A stretch of DNA of 64,000 nucleotides, from NCBI RefSeq assembly GCF_900107195.1, contig NZ_FNPB01000002.1, forward strand, positions 310,001-374,000, in the 5' to 3' direction. This DNA comes from Halobellus clavatus (GTDB lineage: Archaea; Halobacteriota; Halobacteria; Halobacteriales; Haloferacaceae). Positions within the stretch are counted from its first letter, which is position 1. Every line of letters begins with the position of its first letter. This document shows, piece by piece, positions 45,118 to 54,326 of this stretch. Under the pieces are notes generated by a model, which worked only from the letters and a program-made list of their open reading frames with translations, ran no database searches and was not told where the DNA came from. A program made the position numbers and the translations under genes.

Positions 45118-46620
45118 TCAGTCCGCCCGCGTGCCGACGGTGAACGTCTCGGCGCGCTCGTCGGCGTCGGCGGTCGTGAGCAGTGACACGCCGACGGTGA
45201 GGAGCAGCGAGAGCGCCATCCCGTAGAGCGCGAAGTCCCACGTGAAGTACGTCGAGCCGAACACGGTCACGCCGCCGACGGTGAGAGCGGGGAGGAAGAC
45301 GTGTAGCAGGTAGAAGAGCTGCGACCCCGCGATGCCCGCGATCATCCCCTGACGGGTCGTCTTCGGCCAGTAGAGCGCCACGATCACTGGGAGCGCCAAC
45401 TGCGCGTACCCGCCGAAGGCGGTGTCACCTACGGTGATGAGCGTGCCCGGTCGGAACAGGCTGACGACGAACGTCCCGATAGCGAAGACGGCGACGCCGA
45501 TTCGGGCGATCCATGCCTCGCGCTCGTCGCTCGCGCTCGGGTTCACGAACGGCCGATAGAGGTCCCGGGTCAGGTACGACGACCCCGAGAGCAGCATCGA
45601 GTCCGACGACGACATCATCGCCGCCATCGCCCCGGCGACGACGAGCGCCGCGAACCACGCGGGCGTGTACTCGTTCAGCAGCACCGGAATCACGTTCGAG
45701 CCCTCCGGGACCGCGATCCCGAGTCCGGCCGCCCACGTGCCGAGGAGGAACGCGGGGACGAACAGCAGCACGACCAGCACCGGCCACAGCGCGAACGATC
45801 GCTTCAGGACGCGGACGTCCTTCGCGACGAAGAAGCGCTGATTGATCTGTGGGAACATCGTCACGCCGAAGGCGATGGTCACCGCCTGGGCGATCATCCA
45901 CTGTGGCGAGTAGAGACCGCCCCCGAGCGCGAGGAACTCGGGAGTGGTCTCCGCCACCGATGACGAGACGACGTCGAGCCCGCCCGCACTCGAGAGGACC
46001 CAGCCGACCGCGATCCAGACGATTCCGAGCATGAAGAGCCCCTGGATGGTGTCGGTCCACGCGACGCCGCGGAGCCCCGCGGCGACGACGTAGACGATGA
46101 TGAACAGGGTGATGCCGGCCGCGCCGACCCAGTAGGGGATCGCCCCGTTCGTGAGGCCGACGATCGCCTCGCCAGCGCCCATCTGCTGGAGCATCACGTA
46201 CGGGAACAGCCAGAACAGCGAGACGCCCGCCACGAGCGCTCGGAGCCGTCGCGACCCGAAGCGGTCGCCCAGCATCTCGCCGAGCGTGACGTACCCCTGG
46301 ATCTTGCCGATCAGCCACTGCCGGTAGCCGATCAGATACCAGAGGATCGCAAAGAGGATCCCGTCCATCAGGCCCATCACGAGGATCCACTCGGGGCCCG
46401 CCCCGTAGGCGAGGTTCGGACCGCCGAAGAACGTGAACGCCGACAGCAGCGTCGCGAACGTGGTGAAGAGCAGGACGACCGTCCCGATCGAGCGACTCGC
46501 CAGGTAGTAGTCCTCCGCGTCGCGGCCGGTCAGTCGATACGCGAGCAGCCCGACCGCCAGTGCGACGACGAGGTACCCCCCGACGATGCCGAGTTGGACG
46601 GGTAACTGCGGGCTAGCCAT
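45118..46620 (-). CDS. sodium/solute symporter (SSS family)
   Basis: 500 residues, about 13 TM helices. Recognisable SSS features: DYYLASRSIGTVVLLFTTFA, TFFGGPNLAYGAGP, the GAGIT-like central part and MAAMMSSSDSMLLSGSSYLTRDLYRP (the SSS signature region with the Na2-site Ser pair). It couples Na+ entry to uptake of a small substrate; haloarchaeal relatives are called pantothenate/proline-type, but the substrate cannot be read. It overlaps the DUF3311 gene by 8 nt; DUF3311 proteins often accompany SSS transporters. Confidence 0.93.
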   Translation of the reverse strand: MASPQLPVQLGIVGGYLVVALAVGLLAYRLTGRDAEDYYLASRSIGTVVLLFTTFATLLSAFTFFGGPNLAYGAGPEWILVMGLMDGILFAILWYLIGYRQWLIGKIQGYVTLGEMLGDRFGSRRLRALVAGVSLFWLFPYVMLQQMGAGEAIVGLTNGAIPYWVGAAGITLFIIVYVVAAGLRGVAWTDTIQGLFMLGIVWIAVGWVLSSAGGLDVVSSSVAETTPEFLALGGGLYSPQWMIAQAVTIAFGVTMFPQINQRFFVAKDVRVLKRSFALWPVLVVLLFVPAFLLGTWAAGLGIAVPEGSNVIPVLLNEYTPAWFAALVVAGAMAAMMSSSDSMLLSGSSYLTRDLYRPFVNPSASDEREAWIARIGVAVFAIGTFVVSLFRPGTLITVGDTAFGGYAQLALPVIVALYWPKTTRQGMIAGIAGSQLFYLLHVFLPALTVGGVTVFGSTYFTWDFALYGMALSLLLTVGVSLLTTADADERAETFTVGTRAD

Positions 46621-46846
46621 CGAATCCCACCTCCTCGGGGTCGACGTTCATCCCCCGGTCCCATGCACCGCGGGCGAACAGCGCGAAGGCCACCGAGGCC
46701 AGCCCCATCCAGCCGATGTGCCACCACAGCCACACCGGCAGTCCCTGCCAGGTCGTCGCGTCGCGCCAGAGGAACCACGGAACCGCGAACGTCACGAGTA
46801 CTGCGAAGACGCCGATCCAAAGATAATCGGTCTTCTTTCGCGTCAT
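46613..46846 (-). CDS. DUF3311 membrane protein, partner of the SSS transporter
   Basis: 77 residues with two TM helices (YLWIGVFAVLVTFAVPWFLW and LPVWLWWHIGWMGLASVAFA). The DUF3311 pattern, with the W-rich central part, is clear. Small proteins of this family are encoded next to SSS symporters, where they are thought to assist assembly or gating. It is the first gene of the operon. The ATG at 46846 (MTRKKTDYL) is used; an upstream start would add eight poor residues. The upstream region has a 21-bp perfect palindrome. Confidence 0.88.
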   Translation of the reverse strand: MTRKKTDYLWIGVFAVLVTFAVPWFLWRDATTWQGLPVWLWWHIGWMGLASVAFALFARGAWDRGMNVDPEEVGFDG

Positions 46847-47249
46847 CGAATGGGTATCACCACTCGACAAAAGTAAAGATTGTCTTTCGAAGTTCGATAT
46901 CGATTTCCGAAGAAAATTTTTCTTCGGTACTGGGTTGCTGCGGTCCTCCGTACTTCATACAGACGTGTGACACGATCGACGGACGACGGAGCACGTCAGT
47001 TCCGACGTGCTTGTGGGGACTCCGACTCCCGACGCGTTGATTGCAATCTCGACGTATCGCGGTCGTTTCCGTCGGATCCCGGGGTCACAACGAACGAGAC
47101 GTGAACGGTGCCCCGCACGCGAGGCCAGTATCAATGTCTGTTTTTGACACGATAGATATTTGCCGCGAGCAGCCCATATATAAAGACGTCATCGGGTTTC
47201 CCATGACGATCATCTCACCATCACCCAACCCCTACGGGGGGACTCATCA
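46847..47249. other. 403-bp intergenic region with palindrome and dnaG promoter
   Basis: The longest non-coding stretch. It contains the AT-rich perfect palindrome at 46907-46927 (listed separately), a second short dyad TCGATATCGA near 46896-46905, and the dnaG TATA CATATATAAAG at 47175-47185. A small CCCC-TAC-GGGG hairpin (47229-47239) lies just before the dnaG start. No ORF with haloarchaeal codon use was seen. The lower GC of 46860-46940 stands out against the surroundings. Confidence 0.6.
46907..46927. repeat. perfect 21-bp palindrome upstream of the symporter operon
   Basis: CCGAAGAAAA (46907-46916), one T, TTTTCTTCGG (46918-46927): a perfect 10-bp inverted repeat with a single central base. 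It lies 61-81 bp upstream of the DUF3311 ATG. The compact two-turn dyad with an A/T core is what a dimeric repressor or activator would recognise. The regulator is not known. A hairpin terminator is less likely because the repeat has no loop. Confidence 0.6.
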
Positions 47250-49097
47250 ATGGAAGACACTGAAAAATACCTCATTCACGCAGCGATCACCGCAGACGGG
47301 GTCGTCGAGCGGTCCGACGTCGTCGGGGCCATCTTCGGGCAGACCGAGGGGCTCCTCGGCGACGACTTGGACCTCCGGGACCTCCAGCAGTCGTCGAAAG
47401 TCGGGCGCATCGACGTCGAAATCGACTCCCAGAACGGCCAGTCGTTCGGGACCGTCACGATCGCGAGCAGCCTCGATCGCGTCAAGACAGCGATCCTCGC
47501 CGCCTCCCTCGAGACGATCACTCGCGTCGGGCCCTGTCGGGCCACCGTCGAAGTAACCGACATCGAGGACGTCCGCGAGGCGAAACGCCGCGAGGTCGTC
47601 GAACGAGCGAAGGAACTGCTCTCGGAGTCGTTCGACGAGAGCGTGATGTCCTCGAACGAGATCCTCTCGGAGGTCAAAGAGAGCGTTCGCATCGAGGACA
47701 TCAGCGAGTACCAGGGCCTCCCCGCCGGCCCCAACGTCGCCGACTCGGACGCGGTCGTGGTCGTCGAGGGCCGGGCGGACGTCCTGACGCTCCTGAGCTA
47801 CGGCATCAAGAACGCCATCGCTGTCGAGGGTACCAACGTCCCCGAGGCGATCGCGGAACTCACTCAGGAGCGGACCACCACCGCCTTCCTCGACGGGGAC
47901 CGCGGCGGGGAACTCATCCTGCGCGAACTCACGCAGGTGGGCGACGTCGACTACGTCGCCTTCGCTCCCTCGGGCCGCTCCGTCGAGGACCTCGAACGTC
48001 ACGAGGTGTTCACTGCGCTCCGCGACAAGGTGGCACTGGAATCGTTCACGTTCGGGTCCGAGACCGACGCAGCGGCCGACGACGTCGAGGAACCGGACGC
48101 GCGAGCGGGCGGTGACGTGACGGACCCTCGGACGGGGTCGCCGACGACTGAGTCGGCGGCCCACCCCGCCGTCGATCGGCGGTCGATGCCGGAGGCCGTC
48201 GACGTCGACGCCGATAGGTCCGCCTCCTCGGAGTGCACCTCGCCATCGGAGTCGCCGGGGGAGGCCGTGCGTGCCGAGGCCGAGGGACGCGAATCGAACG
48301 GCGACGCGCCGTCGCCGGGATCCACCGACCCCGCCGACGCGACCGACCCTGCCGGTTCGAGTGATCCCGCCGACGAGACTGATCCCGCCGACGGCTCCGA
48401 CTCGACGGACGCGTTCGAGACCCCGGATGTGACCGATCACGCCGAACCGCCGCATCCGACGGACGGCGACGCCGACCCGGAGGAACTGACTGCGACCGTC
48501 GTCGAATCGGACGATCCGGATACGGACGTGACAGGATCGACGGATTCGACCGCGGCCGTCTCCGAGGGCGACGAATCGGCCGAGGATGTGGGCGATTCGG
48601 CGGCGACGACCGACCAGCCGGTCGATAGCGACGACGCGGGAGACGGCGATAGTTCGACTGCGGACGATGCGGACGCGACTGCAGCCGAGACAGACACGTC
48701 TGCAGCCGAGACAGACACGGCTGCAGACGATTCGGACGCGCCTGCAGATCCCGATGCGGCCGCGGGCGACGACTCGACGGACGACCGCCCGCAATCGCTC
48801 GCCGATCACGTGCGGGAGGTCATCGACGACGGGAGCGAGACCATCCGACTCCTCGACGCCGACCTCGTCGCCGTCGAGGAGCGGCCCGTTACGGACGCCT
48901 TCGACGCGCTCTCGTCGACCGACCCCGCGCCGTACGCCGCCGTCGTCGACGGCGAATTCTCACAGCGCCTCCTCGACGTGGCGGCCCAGCGCGGCGTCGA
49001 ACACGCCGTTGCGGCGTCGACCGGCGAGTTCGTGAAGAAGCCCGTCGGGGTCAGACTGCTGACGGCCGACCAGCTGGCGACGTCTGTCGCGAACTGA
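47250..49097 (+). CDS. dnaG: DNA primase DnaG with a long acidic linker
   Basis: 615 residues; archaeal DnaG is normally about 400-480. The N-terminal domain ([20 protein letters not shown]) and Toprim domain are intact: [15 protein letters not shown] (acidic Glu) and [17 protein letters not shown] (the DxD). Residues about 270-515 are an acidic Ser/Thr/Asp/Ala-rich linker with short repeats. The C-terminal domain ([15 protein letters not shown] to ...[13 protein letters not shown]) resumes at about 523. DnaG makes RNA primers or acts with the exosome; both are proposed in archaea. The TATA is at 47175-47185. Confidence 0.95.
   Translation: MEDTEKYLIHAAITADGVVERSDVVGAIFGQTEGLLGDDLDLRDLQQSSKVGRIDVEIDSQNGQSFGTVTIASSLDRVKTAILAASLETITRVGPCRATVEVTDIEDVREAKRREVVERAKELLSESFDESVMSSNEILSEVKESVRIEDISEYQGLPAGPNVADSDAVVVVEGRADVLTLLSYGIKNAIAVEGTNVPEAIAELTQERTTTAFLDGDRGGELILRELTQVGDVDYVAFAPSGRSVEDLERHEVFTALRDKVALESFTFGSETDAAADDVEEPDARAGGDVTDPRTGSPTTESAAHPAVDRRSMPEAVDVDADRSASSECTSPSESPGEAVRAEAEGRESNGDAPSPGSTDPADATDPAGSSDPADETDPADGSDSTDAFETPDVTDHAEPPHPTDGDADPEELTATVVESDDPDTDVTGSTDSTAAVSEGDESAEDVGDSAATTDQPVDSDDAGDGDSSTADDADATAAETDTSAAETDTAADDSDAPADPDAAAGDDSTDDRPQSLADHVREVIDDGSETIRLLDADLVAVEERPVTDAFDALSSTDPAPYAAVVDGEFSQRLLDVAAQRGVEHAVAASTGEFVKKPVGVRLLTADQLATSVAN
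48679..48740 (+). repeat. 21-bp tandem repeat inside the dnaG linker
   Basis: CTGCAGCCGAGACAGACACG occurs at 48679-48698 and again at 48700-48719 (period 21 bp), followed by two decayed copies starting CTGCAG at 48721 and CTGCAGATC near 48742. It encodes a 7-residue repeat of the type AAETDTS/A. Expansion of such repeats explains part of the extra length of this DnaG. It may be polymorphic. Confidence 0.85.
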
Positions 49098-49124
49098 ACG
49101 GCCCGTTCTCGCTTCTTGGGGGAC

Positions 49125-49553
49125 TCACTCCGGGACGTCGTACGCGTAGACGAGCGCGTCGGCCCACGCGCCCCCGCGCTCGTAGAAACACGGCCGGTAC
49201 GCCACCGGCTGGAATCCGATCGACTCGTACAGCGACCTCGCCGGGTCGTTGTCGACCGCGACGAGTAGCGTCACCCGCGTCCCGGGGTCGCATCTCGCGA
49301 CGACCCCGTCGACGAGCGTCCGGCCGTGACCGCGACGCCGATGGTCGGGGTCGACGACCAACTCCGCGAGGTGGACGTCGCCCTCGCCGACCGTGATCGC
49401 GTACCCGACTGGCTCGCCGCCGGGACGCTCGACCGCGACCAGGCACGCGCCGACGGCCGCGAACGACGCGAGCAGTTCCGGCGACGGCGCATCGAGATGC
49501 GACTGGAGCGCGGCGATCGCCGAAGCGTCGGCGGGACGGGCCGGCCGGATCAC
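49125..49553 (-). CDS. GNAT family N-acetyltransferase
   Basis: 142 residues. GNAT core with the CoA-binding loop RRRGHGRTLVDGVV (about 73-86) and the C-terminal YESIGFQPVAYRPCFYE. N-terminal IRPARPADASAIAAL is the family opening. RimI-like in length; the acceptor is unknown. It overlaps the upstream DUF92 gene by 4 nt (ATGA), so the two are coupled. Confidence 0.9.
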   Translation of the reverse strand: MIRPARPADASAIAALQSHLDAPSPELLASFAAVGACLVAVERPGGEPVGYAITVGEGDVHLAELVVDPDHRRRGHGRTLVDGVVARCDPGTRVTLLVAVDNDPARSLYESIGFQPVAYRPCFYERGGAWADALVYAYDVPE

Positions 49554-50860
49554 GGCCCCAACAGCGCGAGCGCGGCGACGGCACTCACCACGGCTCCGAC
49601 CAGCGTCGCCGCGAAGTTCACCGCCTCGTTGCCGAACTGCTGTCCCTCGACGGTCGCACCGAGGACGCTGTCGGCCGTCATGCCGAGGAAGCCGCCGAGG
49701 GTCACGACGGCCGCGCCCACGAAGCCGACGTCCGGGAGGAGCGCGAACGCCACGCCAGCGACGACAGTGGCGCCGAGGACGCCGAACACCTCGCCCTGCC
49801 AGGTCACCCCGCCGTCGGTCCCGGGCGGGACTGACTCCATTGTGGTGATGAGCCGCGGGCTGTCGTAGAGGCCGCCGATCTCGGAGGAGAGCGTATCACT
49901 GAGCGCCGCCGCCATCGACCCGGCGAAGGCGTACTGGAACAACAGCCCGTCGACGGGCAGCGACCGACTCCCGGCGAAGAGGAGCACACAGAGCAGCGCG
50001 ACCGCGGCGTTGCCGAGGACGTTCCCAGTCCCCCGCGCGCCCTCGTTCTCCTCGGCGATGCCGCGGCGTTTTTTCTCCTCGTAGCGAAACTTCGTCGAGA
50101 GCGAGCCGATCCCGAAGAACGCGATGAGCACCGCGAACCAGCCGAAGCCGCCGAAGACGATGACCAGGAGGCCCAAGAGGACGCCGGAGAGCATCCCGGC
50201 GACGGACGCGGCGCCGAGCGCGTAGGAGGCGTATCCGAGCGCGACCGTGACGGCGAGCGCGGCCCCGATGTCGACCACGCCCACCGAGACCGCGAGCGAG
50301 TCGAAGAGCCACAGCAGCAGACCCGCCGAGAGCATCACCAGCGGGTCGTCGCGCTCGAAGAGCATCTCGCGGAAGAGCGCAGCGACGAGCGCTCCCGCGA
50401 CGGCGAGAAACGCGAACCGCGGTGCGACGATCGGCGACGAGGTGAGAGAGGCCACGCCGGCCTGCCCCGCGAAGCCCGCGGCGCTCCCGGCGACGCCGAA
50501 GCCGGCCGTCCCCAAGAACGGCTCGTCAGAGGCCTCCGCTACGAGGCGCTTGCCAAGGTTGCCGTACGAGAGCACGAAGACGCTCGCGACGAACAGGTCG
50601 ATCGGGAGTCCGAGTTCGGTCGCCAGAATCGCCAGCCCAGCCGCGGCCAGCGCGAAGCCCGTGAGTCCGTTCAGCCGCCCCTCGCGGTGGTCGCTGGGTC
50701 GCGCGAACAGATCGAACAGCGGTCCGTCGGTGATCACGAATGCCGCGAGCAGCGCGACGGCGGCGAAGGGGACGAAGGCCGCCCGGCCCAGCACCGGCGC
50801 GGTCACCGAGATCGTCCCGATCAGGGCGAACCCGCCCGCCCGCCGAAGCGTCGGTTGCAC
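49550..50860 (-). CDS. DUF92/TIGR00297-family membrane protein
   Basis: 436 residues with about 10-12 TM helices. The signature stretch of the family is in the C-terminal half: FAGSMAAALSDTLSSEIG and GVTWQGEVFGVLGA and GFLGMTADSVLGA. The N-terminal half adds several TM helices. Eukaryotic and cyanobacterial relatives include the phytol/CTP kinase-like group, but the haloarchaeal function is not known. The GTG at 50860 (MQPTLRRAGG) is chosen as start; in-frame sequence upstream is not conserved-looking. Overlaps the GNAT gene by 4 nt. Confidence 0.85.
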   Translation of the reverse strand: MQPTLRRAGGFALIGTISVTAPVLGRAAFVPFAAVALLAAFVITDGPLFDLFARPSDHREGRLNGLTGFALAAAGLAILATELGLPIDLFVASVFVLSYGNLGKRLVAEASDEPFLGTAGFGVAGSAAGFAGQAGVASLTSSPIVAPRFAFLAVAGALVAALFREMLFERDDPLVMLSAGLLLWLFDSLAVSVGVVDIGAALAVTVALGYASYALGAASVAGMLSGVLLGLLVIVFGGFGWFAVLIAFFGIGSLSTKFRYEEKKRRGIAEENEGARGTGNVLGNAAVALLCVLLFAGSRSLPVDGLLFQYAFAGSMAAALSDTLSSEIGGLYDSPRLITTMESVPPGTDGGVTWQGEVFGVLGATVVAGVAFALLPDVGFVGAAVVTLGGFLGMTADSVLGATVEGQQFGNEAVNFAATLVGAVVSAVAALALLGP

Positions 50861-51043
50861 ATCACGGGCTACCCCCGACGCGCACTTAACGGTCCCGACA
50901 TCTCGTCTCGCGGTTTCCCGGCTGGCTTGGTCGCGTACACGAACTGCTGTCGCCCGGGCCAGTGACTGTCTGCACGGCGACCCGAACGCCGTCGATCGAC
51001 CCGAACCCCGAAACATATGTCACTCCGTCGCGGACGGTGCGCC

Positions 51044-51652
51044 GTGGGACTATACGACCGGTATCTCGCCCTCCGCTATCGGCTTCACGAGGCCGACCCA
51101 CCCGAGCACGTCGCCGTCGTGATCACCGAGCGGGACCTGCTCGAACAGGGTGCGTACGACACGCTCGCGGACTTTCTGACCTGGGCGTTCGAATACGGCG
51201 CACGGCGCGTGACGGTCTCGGTCAGTGTCCTCGACGAGGCGGTCGTCCCGACGCTGTCTCGGGAGCTTCGGACAGTGGACTCGCCGGAGCCCATCGACGT
51301 CCGCGGCCCGGGCGACACCGAGCGCGCCGACGCACCCGTTCGGATCAGCATCGGCCTCGGCGGCAAGCGGGAGTTCGCGTCGGCCGTCAGGCGTATCGCC
51401 GAGTCGGTCGAGGCGGGCGAACTCGACCCCGAGGACGTCGACGCCGATCGGATCGAGGAACGGCTCGTCTTCGACGACGAACCCGACCTCCTCATCAAGA
51501 CCGGCGCCGAGCGGCTCTCGGACTTCCTGATCTGGCAGTCGGTCTATTCGGAGTTGTACTTCACCGACGTCAACTGGCGCGATTTCCGGCGGCGGGATTA
51601 CCTCCGAGCCGTCCTCGATTACAAGAACCGCCAGCGGCGGTTCGGTCGGTGA
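51044..51652 (+). CDS. cis-prenyltransferase-like subunit lacking the catalytic DGN motif
   Basis: 202 residues, GTG start at 51044 ([20 protein letters not shown]). The C-terminus carries the conserved cis-prenyltransferase block ([31 protein letters not shown]). The N-terminal catalytic motif (HVAIIMDGNxRW) is absent: the same position reads [13 protein letters not shown]. This is like the eukaryotic NgBR/Nus1 subunit. The partner may be the convergent uppS at 51728-52669. The GTG start was chosen because a TATA-like CATATG (51014-51019) lies 25-30 nt upstream. Confidence 0.83.
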   Translation: MGLYDRYLALRYRLHEADPPEHVAVVITERDLLEQGAYDTLADFLTWAFEYGARRVTVSVSVLDEAVVPTLSRELRTVDSPEPIDVRGPGDTERADAPVRISIGLGGKREFASAVRRIAESVEAGELDPEDVDADRIEERLVFDDEPDLLIKTGAERLSDFLIWQSVYSELYFTDVNWRDFRRRDYLRAVLDYKNRQRRFGR

Positions 51653-51727
51653 CCGACGCGCTGGGGAGCTGTCTGTGCTGTCGCTGATAGATTTATTCCG
51701 TCGCGGATCAGAGTGGGTCTGCTCCGA

Positions 51728-52669
51728 TCAGTCTGCCCCCTCAGCAGGGTCGGCTCCGCGCTGGCGCTCCAGTTCGGCCGAGACCTCCTTCGCGCCCGCG
51801 GAGGGGAGCTTCGATCGCAGCCGGTGGGCGACCGCCCGGGCGTCGGCGAGTTCGGTCTCCGTGACGGCGCGGACCAGCGCCACCGCCCGTTCGGTCCGCG
51901 ACTGTCGCCAGGACCGCTCCCGGGACTCGTAGGTGCGGAGCCCCCGCAGGAAGTCCGCTTTCGAGAACTCGGGCCAGTACGGCGCACAGAAGTAGACGGC
52001 AGCCTCGTTGCCGTTGGCGTGCCACGGCAGGAAGTTCGAGGTCCGCTCGTCGCCGCCGGTCCGGACGATGAGATCGACGTCGCGCGTGGTGTGGCGCGCC
52101 AATCGCGCTTCGACGGCCGTCACGTCGACGTCGTCGGGTTCGAGCTCGCCCGATTCGACGTCGCGGGCGATCTCTCGTGCCGCACCGAGCAACTCCGACC
52201 GGCCGCCGTAAGCGAGCGCGATGTTGAGCCGAAGCGTGTCGTACTCAGCCGTCTGTGACTCCGCGTACGTGACGGCCTCGCGGACCCGCTCCGGGAGTCG
52301 CTCCACGTCGCCGATCGCGCCGATCCGGACGCCGTTCTCGTGGACCCGATCGGCGTCAGCGAACTCGTAGAGCTTCGATTCCAAGAGATCGAAGAGCGGT
52401 TCGAGTTCCTCCTCAGGACGATCGAAATTCTCCGTCGAGAAGGCGTACAGCGTCAACTCCTCGACGCCGAGTTCGTCGCACCACTCGAGGACCTGCTCTG
52501 TCGTCTCCGCCCCCTCGCGGTGGCCCTCCGGCGCGTCGTCGCCCTGTTCGCGGGCGTAGCGCCGGTTGCCGTCCTGAATGATTGCGACGTGCGTCGGCGT
52601 ATCGTCGAGTTGCCGTCGGAGCATCCGCTGATAGCTTTCCGAGACCTGTCGACGGAACCACTTCCGCAT
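51728..52669 (-). CDS. uppS: cis-prenyltransferase (polyprenyl diphosphate synthase)
   Basis: 313 residues. The catalytic N-terminal motif HVAIIQDGNRRYA (about 27-39) with the metal-binding Asp is present, as is the FSTENFDRP segment. The C-terminal block differs from the usual form: LIVRTGGDERTSNFLPWHANGN with AVYF in place of the ELYF motif. Makes long-chain cis-polyprenyl diphosphate, the lipid carrier for glycosylation (dolichol-type in archaea). The ATG at 52669 (MRKWFRRQV) is chosen; a GTG 12 nt upstream is possible. It converges on the paralog at 51044, 75 bp away. Confidence 0.92.
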   Translation of the reverse strand: MRKWFRRQVSESYQRMLRRQLDDTPTHVAIIQDGNRRYAREQGDDAPEGHREGAETTEQVLEWCDELGVEELTLYAFSTENFDRPEEELEPLFDLLESKLYEFADADRVHENGVRIGAIGDVERLPERVREAVTYAESQTAEYDTLRLNIALAYGGRSELLGAAREIARDVESGELEPDDVDVTAVEARLARHTTRDVDLIVRTGGDERTSNFLPWHANGNEAAVYFCAPYWPEFSKADFLRGLRTYESRERSWRQSRTERAVALVRAVTETELADARAVAHRLRSKLPSAGAKEVSAELERQRGADPAEGAD

Positions 52670-52800
52670 ACTCGACGTCACGATACCTATTGTGACTCCG
52701 TCGTCGGGTATGTGTCTTTCCGTTCTGACACCTCGACCTCCTGGATCGGGCCGTCCGCCGATGCGACACGGTTTTGCCGGATCCCGGAGAATCGACGGGT

Positions 52801-54183
52801 ATGATCGAGAGACAGTTCCTCCGGGAGAACCCCGAGGCGGTCCGCGCCGCCCTGGAGCACAAAGGCGTCGCGGATGTCGACCTCGACCGGGTCCTGGCGG
52901 TCGACGAGGAGTGGCGCGAACTGAAAAAGCGCGGCGACGACCTTCGCCACGAACGCAACGAGATCTCCTCGAAGATCGGCGAGCTGAAAGCCGAAGGCGA
53001 CGAGGAAGAGGCCCAGGCGGCCATCGAACGCTCGCAGGAACTGAAGGCCGAACTCGACGAGGTCGAGACGCGTGCGGACGAACTCGAGGCCGAACTCGAG
53101 GCCGCCTTGCTCGAAATCCCGCAGATCCCGGCCGACGAGGTCCCGATCGGTGCCGACGAGTCCGAGAACGTCGAGCGTCGTCGCGAGGGCTTCGGCGACC
53201 TCCGCGAGCTCCCCGACTCGGTCGTCCCCCACTACGACCTCGGAGAGGACCTCGAGATCTTAGACTTCCAGCGCGGTGCGAAGGTGACCGGCGGCGGCTT
53301 CTACTTCACGAAGGGCGACGGCGCGCGCTTGGAACACGCCCTGATCCAGTTTATGATGGATATCCATCGCGAGCAGGGGTACGTCGAGGTCTTCCCGCCG
53401 ATCCCGGTCAACTCTCGCTCGATGGTCGGAACGGGGCAGTTCCCGAAGTTCACCGAGGACGCCTACCGAATCGGCGGGGCGAACGACGAGTCCTGGGACG
53501 ACGACGACCTGTGGCTCTGTCCCACTGCGGAGGTCCCGGTGACGAATATGTACCGCGACGAGATCCTGCTCGACGACGATCTGCCGCTGAAGATTCAGGC
53601 GTACACGCCGAACTTCCGCCGCGAGGCGGGCGAACACGGCACCGAGACCCGCGGCATCGTCCGCGTCCACCAGTTCAACAAGGTCGAGATGGTCAACTTC
53701 GTCCGGCCCGACGAGAGCGAGGCGCGGTTCGAGGGCCTCGTCGACGAGGCCGAGGAAGTCCTCCGTCGGCTGGACCTCCCGTACCGGATTCTCGAGATGT
53801 GTACGGGCGATCTCGGCTTCACCCAGCGGAAGAAATACGACATCGAGGTGTGGGCTCCGGCCGACGACATGGCGGACGGCCCCGAGGAGGGTGGCCGTTG
53901 GCTGGAAGTGTCTTCGGTCTCGAACTTCGGCGCGTTCCAGGCGCGCCGCGCGGGCCTCCGATACCGACCCGAGCGCCACGAGTCCGCCGAGTACCTCCAC
54001 ACCCTCAACGGCTCGGGGCTGGCAATCCCCCGCATCGTGGTCGCGATCCTGGAGTACTACCAGAACGACGACGGCACCGTCACGGTGCCGGAGGTGCTCC
54101 GACCGTATCTGGGCGGCACGACGATCATCGACGGCCACGACCCGGTTGGCGAGTCCGCTCTCGGAGCCGGCGAGTCTGACTGA
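52801..54183 (+). CDS. serS: serine-tRNA ligase
   Basis: 460 residues. N-terminal coiled-coil tRNA arm (about 30-105, with RGDDLRHERNEISSKIGELK), then the class II catalytic core with motif 2 FRREAGEHGTETRG and motif 3 NGSGLAIPRIVVAILEYYQ. This is the common (bacterial-like) SerRS, not the rare methanogen form. Length and motifs are normal. The stop lies inside an imperfect 31-bp tandem duplication (54156-54216). The ATG at 52801 (MIERQFLREN) is clear. Confidence 0.97.
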   Translation: MIERQFLRENPEAVRAALEHKGVADVDLDRVLAVDEEWRELKKRGDDLRHERNEISSKIGELKAEGDEEEAQAAIERSQELKAELDEVETRADELEAELEAALLEIPQIPADEVPIGADESENVERRREGFGDLRELPDSVVPHYDLGEDLEILDFQRGAKVTGGGFYFTKGDGARLEHALIQFMMDIHREQGYVEVFPPIPVNSRSMVGTGQFPKFTEDAYRIGGANDESWDDDDLWLCPTAEVPVTNMYRDEILLDDDLPLKIQAYTPNFRREAGEHGTETRGIVRVHQFNKVEMVNFVRPDESEARFEGLVDEAEEVLRRLDLPYRILEMCTGDLGFTQRKKYDIEVWAPADDMADGPEEGGRWLEVSSVSNFGAFQARRAGLRYRPERHESAEYLHTLNGSGLAIPRIVVAILEYYQNDDGTVTVPEVLRPYLGGTTIIDGHDPVGESALGAGESD

Positions 54184-54216
54184 CCCCGCCCTCGGAGCCG
54201 GCGGGGCGGGCTGACC
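54156..54216 (+). repeat. imperfect tandem duplication across the serS stop codon
   Basis: Two 30-bp copies, 54156-54185 and 54187-54216 (period 31 bp), match at 25 of 30 positions; both contain CTCGGAGCCGGCG and end CTGACC. The second copy also forms a hairpin with CCCCGCC and GGCGGGG (54184-54207) that may serve as a terminator-like element for serS. Probably a recent slippage event. Confidence 0.7.
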
Positions 54217-54326
54217 CTCCCGACCCATTGATAACGAGACATTAAAGCGGTATATTCGGCCAAATCGGGGCAAATCCGGAACGAGGGTATCCCTGTTTCA
54301 TACGCGTAGAGACGGTCTACACTGGT

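Noticed and set aside
48350-48800. Repetitive segment considered as a CRISPR-like or minisatellite array.
   Set aside because: Repeats are short, imperfect and in frame, coding for an acidic linker of DnaG; there are no unique spacers.
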